DNA of 32,679 bases from Spirochaetota bacterium (GTDB taxonomy: Bacteria > Spirochaetota > B62-G9 > DRHN01), in contig DRHN01000134.1 of assembly GCA_011049595.1 (NCBI GenBank), positions 1 to 32,679 on the forward strand, written 5' to 3'. Within the stretch, counting starts at the first letter, position 1. Each line of letters begins with the position of its first letter. The translations under genes and the position numbers were made by a program. The notes under the pieces are model-generated. The model did not search any database and was not told where the DNA came from. It worked only from the letters and a program-made list of their open reading frames with translations. Below are positions 7,658-17,730 of this stretch, piece after piece.

Positions 7658-8497
7658 GTGAATTTAGTCGGAATTGTGATAAAAAGCAAAAGCCTGAAAG
7701 CAAATAAAGCCGCCGAAACTCTGGTTAACTACCTCGAATTAAAAGCAATCGGTTATTTCATAATTAATTCAAAAGAGACCGCATTTAATGAAGAGGTACA
7801 GCAAAAAATACCTCTAACAAACTTGTGCGTGACTTTTGGAGGGGATGGAACTCTTCTTTATGCCGCAAGAATATTTTCACAGCATGAAGTGCCTATCATC
7901 GGTGTAAATCTTGGGAGGCTTGGTTTTATAACCGAGTTCAGTGAGGCTGACGTGCTCGAGTGCCTGGAATGTGTCATAAATGAAAATAACGAGTTTGAGG
8001 ACCGGATCATGGTGGATGTCCAGGTATTCAGAGATGGCAGCTATTTATATCGATCTACGGGACTAAATGATCTGATAATAAATACCGGTGGAATATCAAG
8101 GCTCATACAGCTGGAGGTTTCAAGCGGGAAGAACAAAATCGGCAGCTACAGGGCCGATGGGATAATTGTTGCGACTCCGACAGGATCGACCGCCTACTCT
8201 CTTTCTGCCGGAGGCCCTATCCTGGCACCGACCATGAGCGCGTTTGTGATCTGTCCTATATGCCCGCACTCGCTGGGAGCGCGTCCTCTGGTCGTACCTT
8301 CAGAAGAAAGGGTCATGATAAAGATAATGTCCGAAGACATGGAAATAATGGGGACGATAGACGGCCAGGTTGCTTTCGATCTGGAATTTATGGATGAGGT
8401 TTATATAGAGAAATCAAAGACCGTGACGAAACTGGTTTCTTTGGGGACAAGAAGATTCTATGATATTGTGAATGAAAAGCTGTACTGGAAGGGATGA
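7658..8497 (+). CDS. nadK: NAD kinase (GTG start)
   Basis: TFGGDGTLLYAAR, GVNLGRLGFITEF, YRADGIIVATPTGSTAYSLSAGGPI. Confidence 0.95.
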   Translation: MNLVGIVIKSKSLKANKAAETLVNYLELKAIGYFIINSKETAFNEEVQQKIPLTNLCVTFGGDGTLLYAARIFSQHEVPIIGVNLGRLGFITEFSEADVLECLECVINENNEFEDRIMVDVQVFRDGSYLYRSTGLNDLIINTGGISRLIQLEVSSGKNKIGSYRADGIIVATPTGSTAYSLSAGGPILAPTMSAFVICPICPHSLGARPLVVPSEERVMIKIMSEDMEIMGTIDGQVAFDLEFMDEVYIEKSKTVTKLVSLGTRRFYDIVNEKLYWKG

Positions 8498-8498
8498 G

Positions 8499-10199
8499 AT
8501 GCTGAAGGAGCTGTACATAAAGAATTTCGCGCTGATCGATGAGTTGACGATTGCGTTTAATGAAAATTTGACTATCCTGTCAGGCGAGACCGGCGCGGGA
8601 AAGTCTATCATTGTCGGGGCACTGGGTCTCGTCCTGGGGGACAAAGCTAAAACTTCTTTTATCAGAACAGGGGCTGAATATTGCGTTGTAGAAGGCAGGT
8701 TCGAGGTGGCTTTTTCTCATCCTGTGTTCAGGATTTTAAAACAAAAGGGGATCGAGTATGAAAAGGATGGTCTCATTATATTACGCAGGATAATTTCAAA
8801 AAATGCCGGTTCGAAAACCTTTATAAACGGGCTTCAGGTCACGGTTAAAGATGTTCAGGAAATCACAGCACTGCTCATAGATATTCACGGTCAGCACGAG
8901 CACCAGTCTCTTCTCAATATTAAAAACCACCTTCTTCTCCTCGATCGTTTCGGCAAGCTCCGGAAGGACCTTGAGGTTTATCAGAGAAGCTACAAAAAAA
9001 TTATCGATTTAAATGCGGAAATTAAAAAACATACTGTCGATGAGCGGGAGAAAGAGCGAAGGATCGATATCCTGAAATATGCAGTGAAAGAAATAGATAA
9101 GGCAAGGCTTGAGGAAGGTGAAGAGGAGGAGCTTGAAGAAGAGTACAAGGTTCTAAAAAATTATGAAGCACTGGTTTCATCAGTAACGAATGCATATAAC
9201 AATCTTAAGCTTGATGATACCTCTGCAATGACGATGTTTGAAAAAGCGCTCGCTGAATTGAAAAAAGTAAAGGATTTTTCCAATGATGTTGCAGGGTTTA
9301 CTGCTGAACTGGAAACGACCAAATTTGTTGTCGAGGATACAGCTTTAAATTTGAAAAATTATATTGACAGTATTGAATATGAGCCCGGTAAACTTGACAC
9401 TATATTATCCAGACTGGAGTTTATTAAAAGTTTAAAAAGGAAGTATGGAGATACGATTCAGGAGATCAAGAATTATGGGCGAAAATGCGGGCAGGAGCTG
9501 GAGCAGCTCGAAGTCAACGAGGATGTAATAAAAGGCCTGAAAGAAGAATTGGACCGTGAGCTCGATAGCGCTCGTGAATACGCGGTGTCTCTTTCTGCTC
9601 AAAGACGCGTTTGCGCGCACGCTCTTGAAGAAAGTGTTAAAAAGGAGCTCGTGTATTTGAGTTTAGAAAAGGCAAATTTTAAAGTGGGCCTGGGATACAG
9701 GGAATCAAAAAATGGTCCGGTCATGATCGACAGTAAGAGATATGAACTCTCCTCTTCCGGGCTCGACCATGTGGAATTCCTTGTTTCAACAAATGTAGGG
9801 GAACCTCTTTTACCATTAAAGAGTGTTGCATCCGGCGGCGAGCTTTCCCGGATAATGCTGGCAATCAAAACAGTTCTCGGAAACGTTGACCAGATCAGGA
9901 CTTTTGTTTTTGATGAGATCGACGCGGGCATTGGGGGTAAAGTCGCCTGGGCGGTGGGAAACAGGCTGAGTGATCTGTCCCGGCTGAAACAGATACTCTG
10001 CATCACCCATCAGGCGCAGATTGCGTCAAAAGGGGATCTCAATGTTTATGTTGCAAAAGTCAGTAAAGGGCAGCGCACGATCACGGAAGTTAAGCTGTTG
10101 AACAGTAAGGAAAAGGTACAGGAGATAGCGCGGATGATAAGCGGGCACAATATCAGTGACGCGGCAATTGAACAGGCATATGAAATGATTAAGAATTAG
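8499..10199 (+). CDS. recN: DNA repair protein RecN (start placed at the ATG at 8499)
   Basis: MLKELYIKNFALIDELTIAFNENLTILSGETGAGKSIIVGALGLVLG; C-terminal ASGGELSRIMLAIK, FDEIDAGIGGKVAWAVG, CITHQAQIAS. Confidence 0.95.
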   Translation: MLKELYIKNFALIDELTIAFNENLTILSGETGAGKSIIVGALGLVLGDKAKTSFIRTGAEYCVVEGRFEVAFSHPVFRILKQKGIEYEKDGLIILRRIISKNAGSKTFINGLQVTVKDVQEITALLIDIHGQHEHQSLLNIKNHLLLLDRFGKLRKDLEVYQRSYKKIIDLNAEIKKHTVDEREKERRIDILKYAVKEIDKARLEEGEEEELEEEYKVLKNYEALVSSVTNAYNNLKLDDTSAMTMFEKALAELKKVKDFSNDVAGFTAELETTKFVVEDTALNLKNYIDSIEYEPGKLDTILSRLEFIKSLKRKYGDTIQEIKNYGRKCGQELEQLEVNEDVIKGLKEELDRELDSAREYAVSLSAQRRVCAHALEESVKKELVYLSLEKANFKVGLGYRESKNGPVMIDSKRYELSSSGLDHVEFLVSTNVGEPLLPLKSVASGGELSRIMLAIKTVLGNVDQIRTFVFDEIDAGIGGKVAWAVGNRLSDLSRLKQILCITHQAQIASKGDLNVYVAKVSKGQRTITEVKLLNSKEKVQEIARMISGHNISDAAIEQAYEMIKN

Positions 10200-10297
10200 C
10201 GAGAGTCCTGAAGCGCGACCGGTCTGTTTTTGTACCTAAATAACAATTCCCTTGTTTTTTTTGCACAAACTATAGTTTGCAGGAAACATATTTAAAA

Positions 10298-10336
10298 GTC
10301 GGGCAAGCCCGACAACTTCGGGTCCCCCGACGTTGC
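10298..10336. repeat. Intergenic palindromic repeat, copy E (divergent or partial)
   Basis: Perfect GTCGGGC-AA-GCCCGAC hairpin (10298-10313) followed by AACTTCGGGTCCCCCGACGTTG, resembling the internal module of copies A, B and C. Confidence 0.55.
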
Positions 10337-10482
10337 AAGAATGTGGCTTGGCTACATCAAAATTCTGAAAATGTTTAATTCTACGGCCCGGGCCGGCAGC
10401 ACTGTTGTAATTTAGATAAAAAACCCTTTGAGAAACGAGTATTTGGAGTTATAATGATAAGAAAGGATACATTATTATTCAC

Positions 10483-11163
10483 ATGAGGCAGGAAAAATTG
10501 AAAAGGAATTTTTTATTTTTGCTTATCTTTGGTTTGATCATTTTCAGCCATGGCAGTGTTTATTCACTGGACGATCTCGATGAGATCTACAATAATATTG
10601 AAAAAATGGCAAAAAAGAACACCCCGGCGTCTTATACCGTTGAGCTTGTGAATAGCAAATTCGATGAAGCATTGGAGGAACTGCCGGAAGATATATTGAC
10701 CGGAAAAGGTGCACCAAAAGTAAAGATACAGTTTTCAAAAGGTGTAGGTGTAAAGATCATAATTGAAAATATAAAGAGTGAATATGCTTCTTTATTTTCA
10801 ATGTATGAAGAGTATTTTAAATTTTCAGGTATCTCAAAGGTCCAGAATCCGGTCGAGTTCAAGCAGATAATTGACAGCAATAAGGCCAGTTTTTATGAAG
10901 AAAATGATGAGTTTATAGTGATACAGGCATGGGACCCCGAAAGTGATGTAAAAGATGAGAATTACGCATTGTTTTCTCTTGATAAAAGTAAATGGGTGAT
11001 AATGAAAGCGGTCTACTATTTGGATGGCACTCCTTTTGTCCAGGCTGAAAACAGTTACAAATTTTTCGGGAATTATTACATGCCCTATAGAATCGAGCTG
11101 ATATATCTTACTGAGGACTCATCTGATGTGTTTCTGTTCAGGGATTACAACTTTAGCCAATAG
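10483..11163 (+). CDS. Exported hypothetical protein, LolA/outer-membrane lipoprotein-sorting-like
   Basis: N-terminal signal peptide (KRNFLFLLIFGLIIFSHGSVYS); beta-rich body ending YMPYRIELIYLTEDSSDVFLFRDYNFSQ. Confidence 0.5.
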   Translation: MRQEKLKRNFLFLLIFGLIIFSHGSVYSLDDLDEIYNNIEKMAKKNTPASYTVELVNSKFDEALEELPEDILTGKGAPKVKIQFSKGVGVKIIIENIKSEYASLFSMYEEYFKFSGISKVQNPVEFKQIIDSNKASFYEENDEFIVIQAWDPESDVKDENYALFSLDKSKWVIMKAVYYLDGTPFVQAENSYKFFGNYYMPYRIELIYLTEDSSDVFLFRDYNFSQ

Positions 11164-11249
11164 TCACGGATTTTCGAAACATTTATAAAATTTAATTGCG
11201 GCAAATATTTTTTAGACTTTTTCCATTCCACTATAGGGGTCAAGTGCCT

Positions 11250-11432
11250 ATGGGCGATGCAATTAATAGTACCGATTATCTTCCTTACTCACGGGAGATG
11301 GTGAACGGTATCGGTGTCGCAGGGCCGCCGGCAGAAGAAGCTCAGTCAAACACAGAACAAGTCGATGTTAGCAGCGAAAAAATAGAAAATATTGATGAAG
11401 AAATCGGCGGAAATGTTGATGTTGTTGTTTAA
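11250..11432 (+). CDS. Small acidic hypothetical protein (60 aa)
   Basis: ATG at 11250 with an upstream aggggt; MGDAINSTDYLPYSREMVNGIGVAGPPAEEAQSNTEQVDVSSEKIENIDEEIGGNVDVVV. Confidence 0.4.
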   Translation: MGDAINSTDYLPYSREMVNGIGVAGPPAEEAQSNTEQVDVSSEKIENIDEEIGGNVDVVV

Positions 11433-11542
11433 ATAGTCAGTGGCGAAATTCCGGGCTAGCCAGGGCGATCTATGCTTTCCGGCCCCGGATCGACCGTGCG
11501 TTTAAAGTTGAGAACTCGTGCTGAGCTGAGAAATTATTTAAT

Positions 11543-12394
11543 TTGAATTTTGTGAAATACGATTTGGAGCACAAAATGGCCGGCACCAAAGAGGATAAGA
11601 ATAAGTTTTCCGAAGAGATAGCCTATCTCAAAAGAAAATTGGATGAAATAAATCAAAAAATCAGTCATTTAGAAACCAAAAAAGGAGAAAACGAAAAACT
11701 CGATAAAATATTAATTTCATCACACCTCGTCGATCTGGTAACTGTTTACAACGCTATGACCGACCTGAGCATGAACCTTTTAGGTTACAAAAATGAGTCC
11801 TATCTCGATAAAGGGAGAAAAAGTCTATATAAAGCTATAATAAACCTGGAGGAGGTTGTTACCAATTATATAGATGTGCCGCTTGGGGGAAACCATGAAT
11901 TGTTAAAATCCCTTGATACATTCAAAGATAAGGACAGATTGAGACTTGTGAGGAAAATAGGATACACTGTTTCTCTATTAGAGGACAGGTATGGCGACAA
12001 GTCGAAATGGAAATGGAGTTTTGTGGAGCTGGAAGGAAGATTTGCAGTTGTCGCGAAAAATCTGTTCGATTTTCGTACATACCAGGAGAAAAATGATCCG
12101 CGTGAAGAAGGCTTTCATGACCGCTACGATTACCTGTATCTTATAAAAGATTTTTTGATAAATGCCAGTAATCGATACAGGGAGAGGTATGAGTTGACAA
12201 ATCAAACCGCTGATGACATGAATAAAGCGATCGAATACCTCAGGGGTTTAAAAAGAATACATATTCTATTCAACGAATCCGAAGAAGTGCAGAACATTGA
12301 CAAGCGTATTGAGCTCTGGTCACAAAAATTTGAGACGGACCTGAAGGCAAAAGAAGCGCAGATGAAAGAAAGTTACAGGGGGAAGAAAAAGTAA
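11543..12394 (+). CDS. Conserved hypothetical helical/coiled-coil protein
   Basis: 283-aa uninterrupted ORF on the main coding strand, N-terminal coiled coil; the ATG at 11576 is an alternative start. Confidence 0.6.
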   Translation: MNFVKYDLEHKMAGTKEDKNKFSEEIAYLKRKLDEINQKISHLETKKGENEKLDKILISSHLVDLVTVYNAMTDLSMNLLGYKNESYLDKGRKSLYKAIINLEEVVTNYIDVPLGGNHELLKSLDTFKDKDRLRLVRKIGYTVSLLEDRYGDKSKWKWSFVELEGRFAVVAKNLFDFRTYQEKNDPREEGFHDRYDYLYLIKDFLINASNRYRERYELTNQTADDMNKAIEYLRGLKRIHILFNESEEVQNIDKRIELWSQKFETDLKAKEAQMKESYRGKKK

Positions 12395-12551
12395 CAGATA
12401 AAAAATCTGCACCAGCTGTCACATGCACATGTTAACCCGCGTTTGCGAGGGATCTGCCCGTATAATCCTCCAAAAGAGCACCGGTTTTTGCCCCTACTAA
12501 TTTTGAAACAAATTATGTATTTTTGTTGTTTTATATTAAAAACGTTTTATC

Positions 12552-12579
12552 TTGACGGATTAATATATATTATTATATT
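12552..12579 (+). promoter_or_regulatory. Candidate sigma70-type promoter upstream of the HTH gene
   Basis: TTGACG - 16 nt - TATATT in an AT-rich region. Confidence 0.4.
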
Positions 12580-12661
12580 AAAGGTAGAAAAATATTATAA
12601 AAAACTACTATAGTTATAATAATTGTCCGGCCTTGATCAGGGCACTCTTTATGAGGTCAGC

Positions 12662-12889
12662 ATGAGCAGTGATTATACCGAGGGTCTCAAGAACACACTT
12701 TTAGATCGAGAATTGAACAGGATGCTTACAATTACCGAAGCCGCTGAACTCCTGGGTGTAAGCTGTACATCATTGAGAAGGTACGCGAATGAAGGGAAGA
12801 TAAAAGTGTACAGAATAGGCCCTGGAAAGCACAGACGGTTCAGGAAAAGAGACGTGCTTGAATATCTGGAGTACAATAGTGAATTTTAA
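12662..12889 (+). CDS. Excisionase/MerR-like helix-turn-helix DNA-binding protein (ATG start; TTG at 12623 also possible)
   Basis: MLTITEAAELLGVSCTSLRRYANEGKIKVYRIGPGKHRRFRKRDVLEYLE is a canonical HTH_17 domain. Confidence 0.85.
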   Translation: MSSDYTEGLKNTLLDRELNRMLTITEAAELLGVSCTSLRRYANEGKIKVYRIGPGKHRRFRKRDVLEYLEYNSEF

Positions 12890-13595
12890 ATCCGGGTTTT
12901 TTATTTATTTGCTTTTTCTGTTTTTTTTTATTGCAGGATGTGGCGGGAACGGGGATAAAAGGACTATAATAAAAAGTAGAAAGGAACTTGGGCGGCAGAA
13001 GAAGGACACAGAGGAGCTGATCAAGGTAAGAGGTGAGCTGAAAAGGATAGTGGAGAGAAAGGTCCACGCGGTTAAACTTCTCGAGAGCATTGACAGAGTT
13101 CTCGGAAGAAAGTATCTGGAGCTCGGGAGCTACAACCTTGCTGAAGAGGCGCTTCTTGAAGCCGAGTTTTTAAAGCCTCACAGCCCGTTTATAAAGAAGG
13201 ACCTGGGTGAGTGTTACTATTTTTTAGGTCTCTCCGCGCTGAATTATGATGAGAAAAAAGGTTATTTTTCCAAATCCCGGAGTTACTTTAAAAAAACGCT
13301 CGAGTTGGATCCAGAGCTGGCCGAGGCCCGATACGGGCTCGGTCTGCTTCTGTTTTTCGGGTTTTCCGACACCCGGGGGGCGATACAAGAGATGCTGGAA
13401 GTCCTGGAACGTGAAAAAAATCACGTGGGGGCACGGTTTGCTCTCGGGAGGTTTTACTATGAAAACGGTGAGCTGAATAAATCCCTTGGCGAGTATATTA
13501 CTTTGACAAGAATACTCCCGGGTTCTTCACCGAAAAAAAAGAAGGCCCAAGACAATATCATACGTATCACCCGGGAATTGGGAAACAATGAATGA
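12879..13595 (+). CDS. TPR lipoprotein (GTG start)
   Basis: Signal and lipobox FFIYLLFLFFFIAGCGG followed by TPR repeats; overlaps the HTH gene and dprA. Confidence 0.8.
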   Translation: MNFKSGFFIYLLFLFFFIAGCGGNGDKRTIIKSRKELGRQKKDTEELIKVRGELKRIVERKVHAVKLLESIDRVLGRKYLELGSYNLAEEALLEAEFLKPHSPFIKKDLGECYYFLGLSALNYDEKKGYFSKSRSYFKKTLELDPELAEARYGLGLLLFFGFSDTRGAIQEMLEVLEREKNHVGARFALGRFYYENGELNKSLGEYITLTRILPGSSPKKKKAQDNIIRITRELGNNE

Positions 13596-14688
13596 TGATG
13601 AACAGCGGGCATTGATCATATTCAACAGGGTTACAAATTATTCACCGAAGCAGAAATTCGATCTTTTTGAGAGATATAAAAACGCGGCAAAGATCTTATC
13701 GAAAAAAATAGAGGCGGAGTCTGTTTTTCAAAAGCCGTTTAAAATAAATGGGAAGCCCCTGGATATTGAAAAAGAAATAATAGGTGCGCACGCTGAGCTT
13801 GAATATTACAAGGAAAATGAAATCGCTGTTATTGATATGAATGACAGCACGTATCCGGCGAGGCTCAGGTATATATATGACCCGCCGATCGTGATCTTTG
13901 TCAGGGGCCGTGCCGAATTGTTAAACGGTAAACACCTGGTGGGGATTGTAGGCTCCCGGAAGGCGTCAAATGCGGGCATAACTGTTGCCTACAGCGTGTC
14001 CAGGGAGCTGTCCTGTGCCGGGGCGGTTGTCGTCAGCGGCCTTGCGTCAGGGATTGATTTTTATGCGCATAAAGGAGCACTTGGGGGCCCCGCTTCCACA
14101 GTTGCCGTTCTGGGAAACGGGATAGATGTTGTTTACCCGAAGGATAATGAATATATGTATAAAAAAGTTATGAAAAAGGGCGCGGTTATCACGGAGTTTC
14201 CCTCCGGGATACCTCCCTTCAAGCAAAATTTTCCGAGAAGAAACAGAATAATAAGCGGCCTGTCTCTCGGGGTTGCGGTAGTCGAAGCATCAAAAAATTC
14301 AGGTGCACTGATAACAGCAAATTACGCCCTGGACCACGGGAGGGAGGTTATGGCTTTCCCCGGTATGGCGACTTCGGAATCCTACGGGGGCAACAACGGA
14401 TTGATAAGAGAAGGCGCCCATCTTGTTGAAAATGCGTCCGACATTTTGTCGGTTCTGGGGATTGATCATAATAATGATAAATTAAATGTTGCATTACCCT
14501 CTTCTCAAATAGAGCGTGATATCCTGACTGTAATAGGGGACACAAAAGTCAGTTTGGAAGAGATAGATAGTGTATTGAAAACCCCTGTCTCAAAAATAAC
14601 CTCAGCTCTTATGCTGCTGGAGCTCAAAGGTGCTGTGGTACAGCACCCGGGTAAAATATTTTCGAAAGTGTACAAATATGAGAGATAA
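13588..14688 (+). CDS. dprA: DNA processing protein DprA/Smf
   Basis: VGIVGSRKASNAGITVAYSVSRELSCAGAVVVSGLASGIDFYAHKGAL, FPRRNRIISGLS, C-terminal winged helix. Confidence 0.95.
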   Translation: MNDDEQRALIIFNRVTNYSPKQKFDLFERYKNAAKILSKKIEAESVFQKPFKINGKPLDIEKEIIGAHAELEYYKENEIAVIDMNDSTYPARLRYIYDPPIVIFVRGRAELLNGKHLVGIVGSRKASNAGITVAYSVSRELSCAGAVVVSGLASGIDFYAHKGALGGPASTVAVLGNGIDVVYPKDNEYMYKKVMKKGAVITEFPSGIPPFKQNFPRRNRIISGLSLGVAVVEASKNSGALITANYALDHGREVMAFPGMATSESYGGNNGLIREGAHLVENASDILSVLGIDHNNDKLNVALPSSQIERDILTVIGDTKVSLEEIDSVLKTPVSKITSALMLLELKGAVVQHPGKIFSKVYKYER

Positions 14689-16801
14689 GAAAAAAGAAAA
14701 CAGCAAGGCTCTTGTTATTGTCGAATCACCGACAAAAGCAAAGACGATCAATAAATACCTCGGCAAAGGGTACAAGGTTAAATCTTCGATGGGGCATCTG
14801 ATAGATCTCCCCAAGTCAAGAATGGCGGTGGATGTTGATAACAGGTTCAAGCCGGATTATATCACTATAAGGGGTCGAGGCAAGTTATTAAGCGAGCTGA
14901 AGACGGAAGCCCGAAAAAGTAAATACGTGTTTCTGGCTGCCGACAGCGACAGGGAAGGAGAGGCGATCTCATATCATATAAAAAACGCGTTAGAAAAAAA
15001 AGACTCAAGTGTAAACATAAAAAGAATTGTTTTTAATGAAATAACAAAAAATGCCATTCAGGAAGCCATAAGGAACCCGAGAGATATCGATCTTACTCTT
15101 GTAAACGCACAGAAAGCGCGGCGTATTCTCGACAGGCTGGTAGGATACAACCTTTCACCTCTTCTGTGGGAAAAGATCAAAAAGGGGCTTTCCGCCGGCA
15201 GGGTCCAGTCTGTTGCCCTGAAGATCATCTGTGAAAGAGAGGAAGAGATAGAGCGTTTTGTGCCTAGAGAATACTGGACAATAGAAGCTGAATTTAAAAA
15301 GGGGAAAAAGGTTTTTACGGCAAAACTTGTTAAGTTCAACGATAAAAAGGCCTGGATCGGGTCTGAAAAGGAGGCTGATCGAATTCTGGGAAGCGTAGAA
15401 AAAGAGGATTTTATTGTTACACAGGCAGATGAAAAAAAGAGAAAACGAATGCCGTCGGCTCCTTTTACGACAAGTAAACTGCAGCAGGCTGCCAGCTCAA
15501 AATTGGGGTTTCCATCCAAAAAAACAATGATGATCGCGCAGCAGCTCTACGAGGGGATAAATATCGCCGAGGGCCCTGTCGGGCTCATAACATATATGAG
15601 AACGGATTCGGTGAGAGTATCGGACGCGGTCCGTGAAGAAGCCGATAAATTTATCAGGGAGAACTATTCGGACAAATATATCCCGAAAAAACCGAATCAA
15701 TTCAAAAACAAAAAAGGATCCCAGGACGCGCATGAGGCTGTGAGGCCTACTTCTGTTTACAGGACTCCCGAGGCAATGAAGCCCAGCCTGAGCAGGGATC
15801 AGTTCAAATTGTACAGGCTGATATGGGAGCAGTTTTTGACATCACAGATGGCTGAAGCACAGATGATGAACAAGACAGTGGATATTACTGCGGACGGCGG
15901 CCTTTTCAGGGCTTACGGCCAAAACGTCATGTTTGACGGCTTTTTAAAGGCCCTCAGGTCCAAAGACAAGGTTGAGCAAAAGCTGCTTCCCGACCTTTCT
16001 GTCGGCGACAGGCTGGTCCCTGAAAAATTGGAGAAGGAAGTCCATTGCACCGAACCTCCGCCCAGGTTCTCCGATGCCTCTATCGTTAAGTTTCTTGAAG
16101 AGTCGGGTATAGGCAGGCCCAGTACGTACGCGCCGATTATAACGACCCTGATCAGAAGATACTACATCGAGAGGGATAATAAGCAGTTCGTACCTACCTT
16201 TTTAGGGAAATTAACAAACAAACTGTTGACTCAGCATTTTTCCGATTTGATCGATGTTGAGTTCACTTCAAGCATGGAGGCAAAGCTCGATAAAATTGCC
16301 GAGGGGAAGCTCAATTGGGAAGAGCTTTTGAATGATTTTTATTTTCCCTTTATAAAAACGGTTGAAACCGCAAGAGAAAAATTGGAAAGTTACAAAGGCA
16401 TCACTGACGAAGAAACAGATTATGATTGTGAAAAGTGCGGAAGAAAAATGGTTAAAAGGCTGGGAAAATACGGCTATTTTCTGGCCTGTCCCGGGTTCCC
16501 GGACTGCAGAAATGCCAAGTCTCTTCCTCTGGGAAAGTGCCCGAGGGCATTATGCGGAGGGGATGTAGTAGAGAGAAAGACAAAACGAAAAAGAAAGTTC
16601 TACGGCTGCAGTAACTATCCTGAATGTGAATTTATGACATGGAACAAACCCTCTGATAAAGAATGCCCGAAATGCGGCAGTATTACCATAGAAAAATCAG
16701 TTGAAGGGGGAAAATATATTGTCTGCCTAAATGAAGAGTGCGGGCATAAAACACCTGTTGAAAAAGATATAGAAAAGAATGAACCTGTTGGCGTTCAATA
16801 A
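14678..16801 (+). CDS. topA: DNA topoisomerase I (start placed at the ATG at 14678)
   Basis: KALVIVESPTKAKTINKYLG, AADSDREGEAISYHI, ITYMRTDSVRVS, three C-terminal Cys4 zinc-ribbon motifs. Confidence 0.97.
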   Translation: MRDKKKENSKALVIVESPTKAKTINKYLGKGYKVKSSMGHLIDLPKSRMAVDVDNRFKPDYITIRGRGKLLSELKTEARKSKYVFLAADSDREGEAISYHIKNALEKKDSSVNIKRIVFNEITKNAIQEAIRNPRDIDLTLVNAQKARRILDRLVGYNLSPLLWEKIKKGLSAGRVQSVALKIICEREEEIERFVPREYWTIEAEFKKGKKVFTAKLVKFNDKKAWIGSEKEADRILGSVEKEDFIVTQADEKKRKRMPSAPFTTSKLQQAASSKLGFPSKKTMMIAQQLYEGINIAEGPVGLITYMRTDSVRVSDAVREEADKFIRENYSDKYIPKKPNQFKNKKGSQDAHEAVRPTSVYRTPEAMKPSLSRDQFKLYRLIWEQFLTSQMAEAQMMNKTVDITADGGLFRAYGQNVMFDGFLKALRSKDKVEQKLLPDLSVGDRLVPEKLEKEVHCTEPPPRFSDASIVKFLEESGIGRPSTYAPIITTLIRRYYIERDNKQFVPTFLGKLTNKLLTQHFSDLIDVEFTSSMEAKLDKIAEGKLNWEELLNDFYFPFIKTVETAREKLESYKGITDEETDYDCEKCGRKMVKRLGKYGYFLACPGFPDCRNAKSLPLGKCPRALCGGDVVERKTKRKRKFYGCSNYPECEFMTWNKPSDKECPKCGSITIEKSVEGGKYIVCLNEECGHKTPVEKDIEKNEPVGVQ

Positions 16802-17726
16802 GGTCGATCAGATGAGATTTGAACACTGCGTCAAGGATATTGAAAACACCGGTTTCAGAAAAGCCCTGGAGCATTTTTATAAATATCTCCAGGTACTTAA
16901 CCGGTCGGAAAATACTATCCGCTGGTATCTGGCGGACAATGTCCTGTTCTTGAAATATGTTGAAGAGGAGCCAGGTGAAAAAAAATTAGCTGATTTAGGG
17001 AAAAATGACCTGAGGGATTTTCTGGCCGACCAGTTATCGCGGAAAATTTCAAGGAGATCTCTGGCGAGAAGGGTTTCAAGTATTAAAAACTTTTTCAAAT
17101 TCCTTATAAAACAGGGCTGTCTGGAAAGCAGCAGTATCATACATATTGACAGCCCAAGAGGTGAAAAGAAATTGCCGAAAGTGGCCGCAAAAGAGGACCT
17201 CCTCGATATACTCAAACACCATGTTCCTGAATCCGCGCTTGATAGAAGGAATACGGCAATTGTTGCATTTCTTTACGGTACCGGTGCCCGTGTCAGCGAG
17301 ATGATCGGGCTGGATCTGAGAGACATCGATTTCAGAACGGGCCTTGTGTCATTGAAAGGCAAGGGGGATAAAACAAGGCTTGTACCTGCGGGCCGCTTTG
17401 TGCTTGACAGGATAAAAGGCTGGCTTGATGTACGGCAGGCATCCTCAGAAGCGGTATTTACATCGCTTTCGGGAAAAAGGCTGACAGCACGCCATATCAG
17501 AAATATTCTTGATGCCGCTATAAAAAAAGTGTCATTGAATATGAGGCTCTCGCCCCACACTATCAGGCATTCGTTTGCGACACATCTGATGGATAAAGGG
17601 GTTGATGTAAGAGTTGTCCAGGAGCTTTTGGGTCATGTGAGTTTATCGACTACACAGATATACACGCATGTATCCATGGAAAGATTGAAGGCAATGTACA
17701 ACAGGTATCATCCGCATGCGAAATAG
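16779..17726 (+). CDS. Tyrosine recombinase XerC/XerD
   Basis: LYGTGARVSEMIGLDLRDIDF, LSPHTIRHSFATHLMDKGVDVRVVQELLGHVSLSTTQIYTHVS; R...HxxR...H/Y catalytic set present. Confidence 0.93.
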   Translation: MNLLAFNKVDQMRFEHCVKDIENTGFRKALEHFYKYLQVLNRSENTIRWYLADNVLFLKYVEEEPGEKKLADLGKNDLRDFLADQLSRKISRRSLARRVSSIKNFFKFLIKQGCLESSSIIHIDSPRGEKKLPKVAAKEDLLDILKHHVPESALDRRNTAIVAFLYGTGARVSEMIGLDLRDIDFRTGLVSLKGKGDKTRLVPAGRFVLDRIKGWLDVRQASSEAVFTSLSGKRLTARHIRNILDAAIKKVSLNMRLSPHTIRHSFATHLMDKGVDVRVVQELLGHVSLSTTQIYTHVSMERLKAMYNRYHPHAK

Positions 17727-17730
17727 GACC

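Noticed and set aside
11440-11540. GC-rich gap examined for another repeat copy
   Set aside because: No match to the TAATTAG ends or the AACTTCGGG module.
15058-15519. 153-aa reverse-strand ORF
   Set aside because: Antisense to topA with no family features.
16779-17726. Xer recombinase considered as a mobile-element integrase
   Set aside because: Sits in the conserved topA-xer-hslVU context, so chromosomal XerC/D is far more likely.
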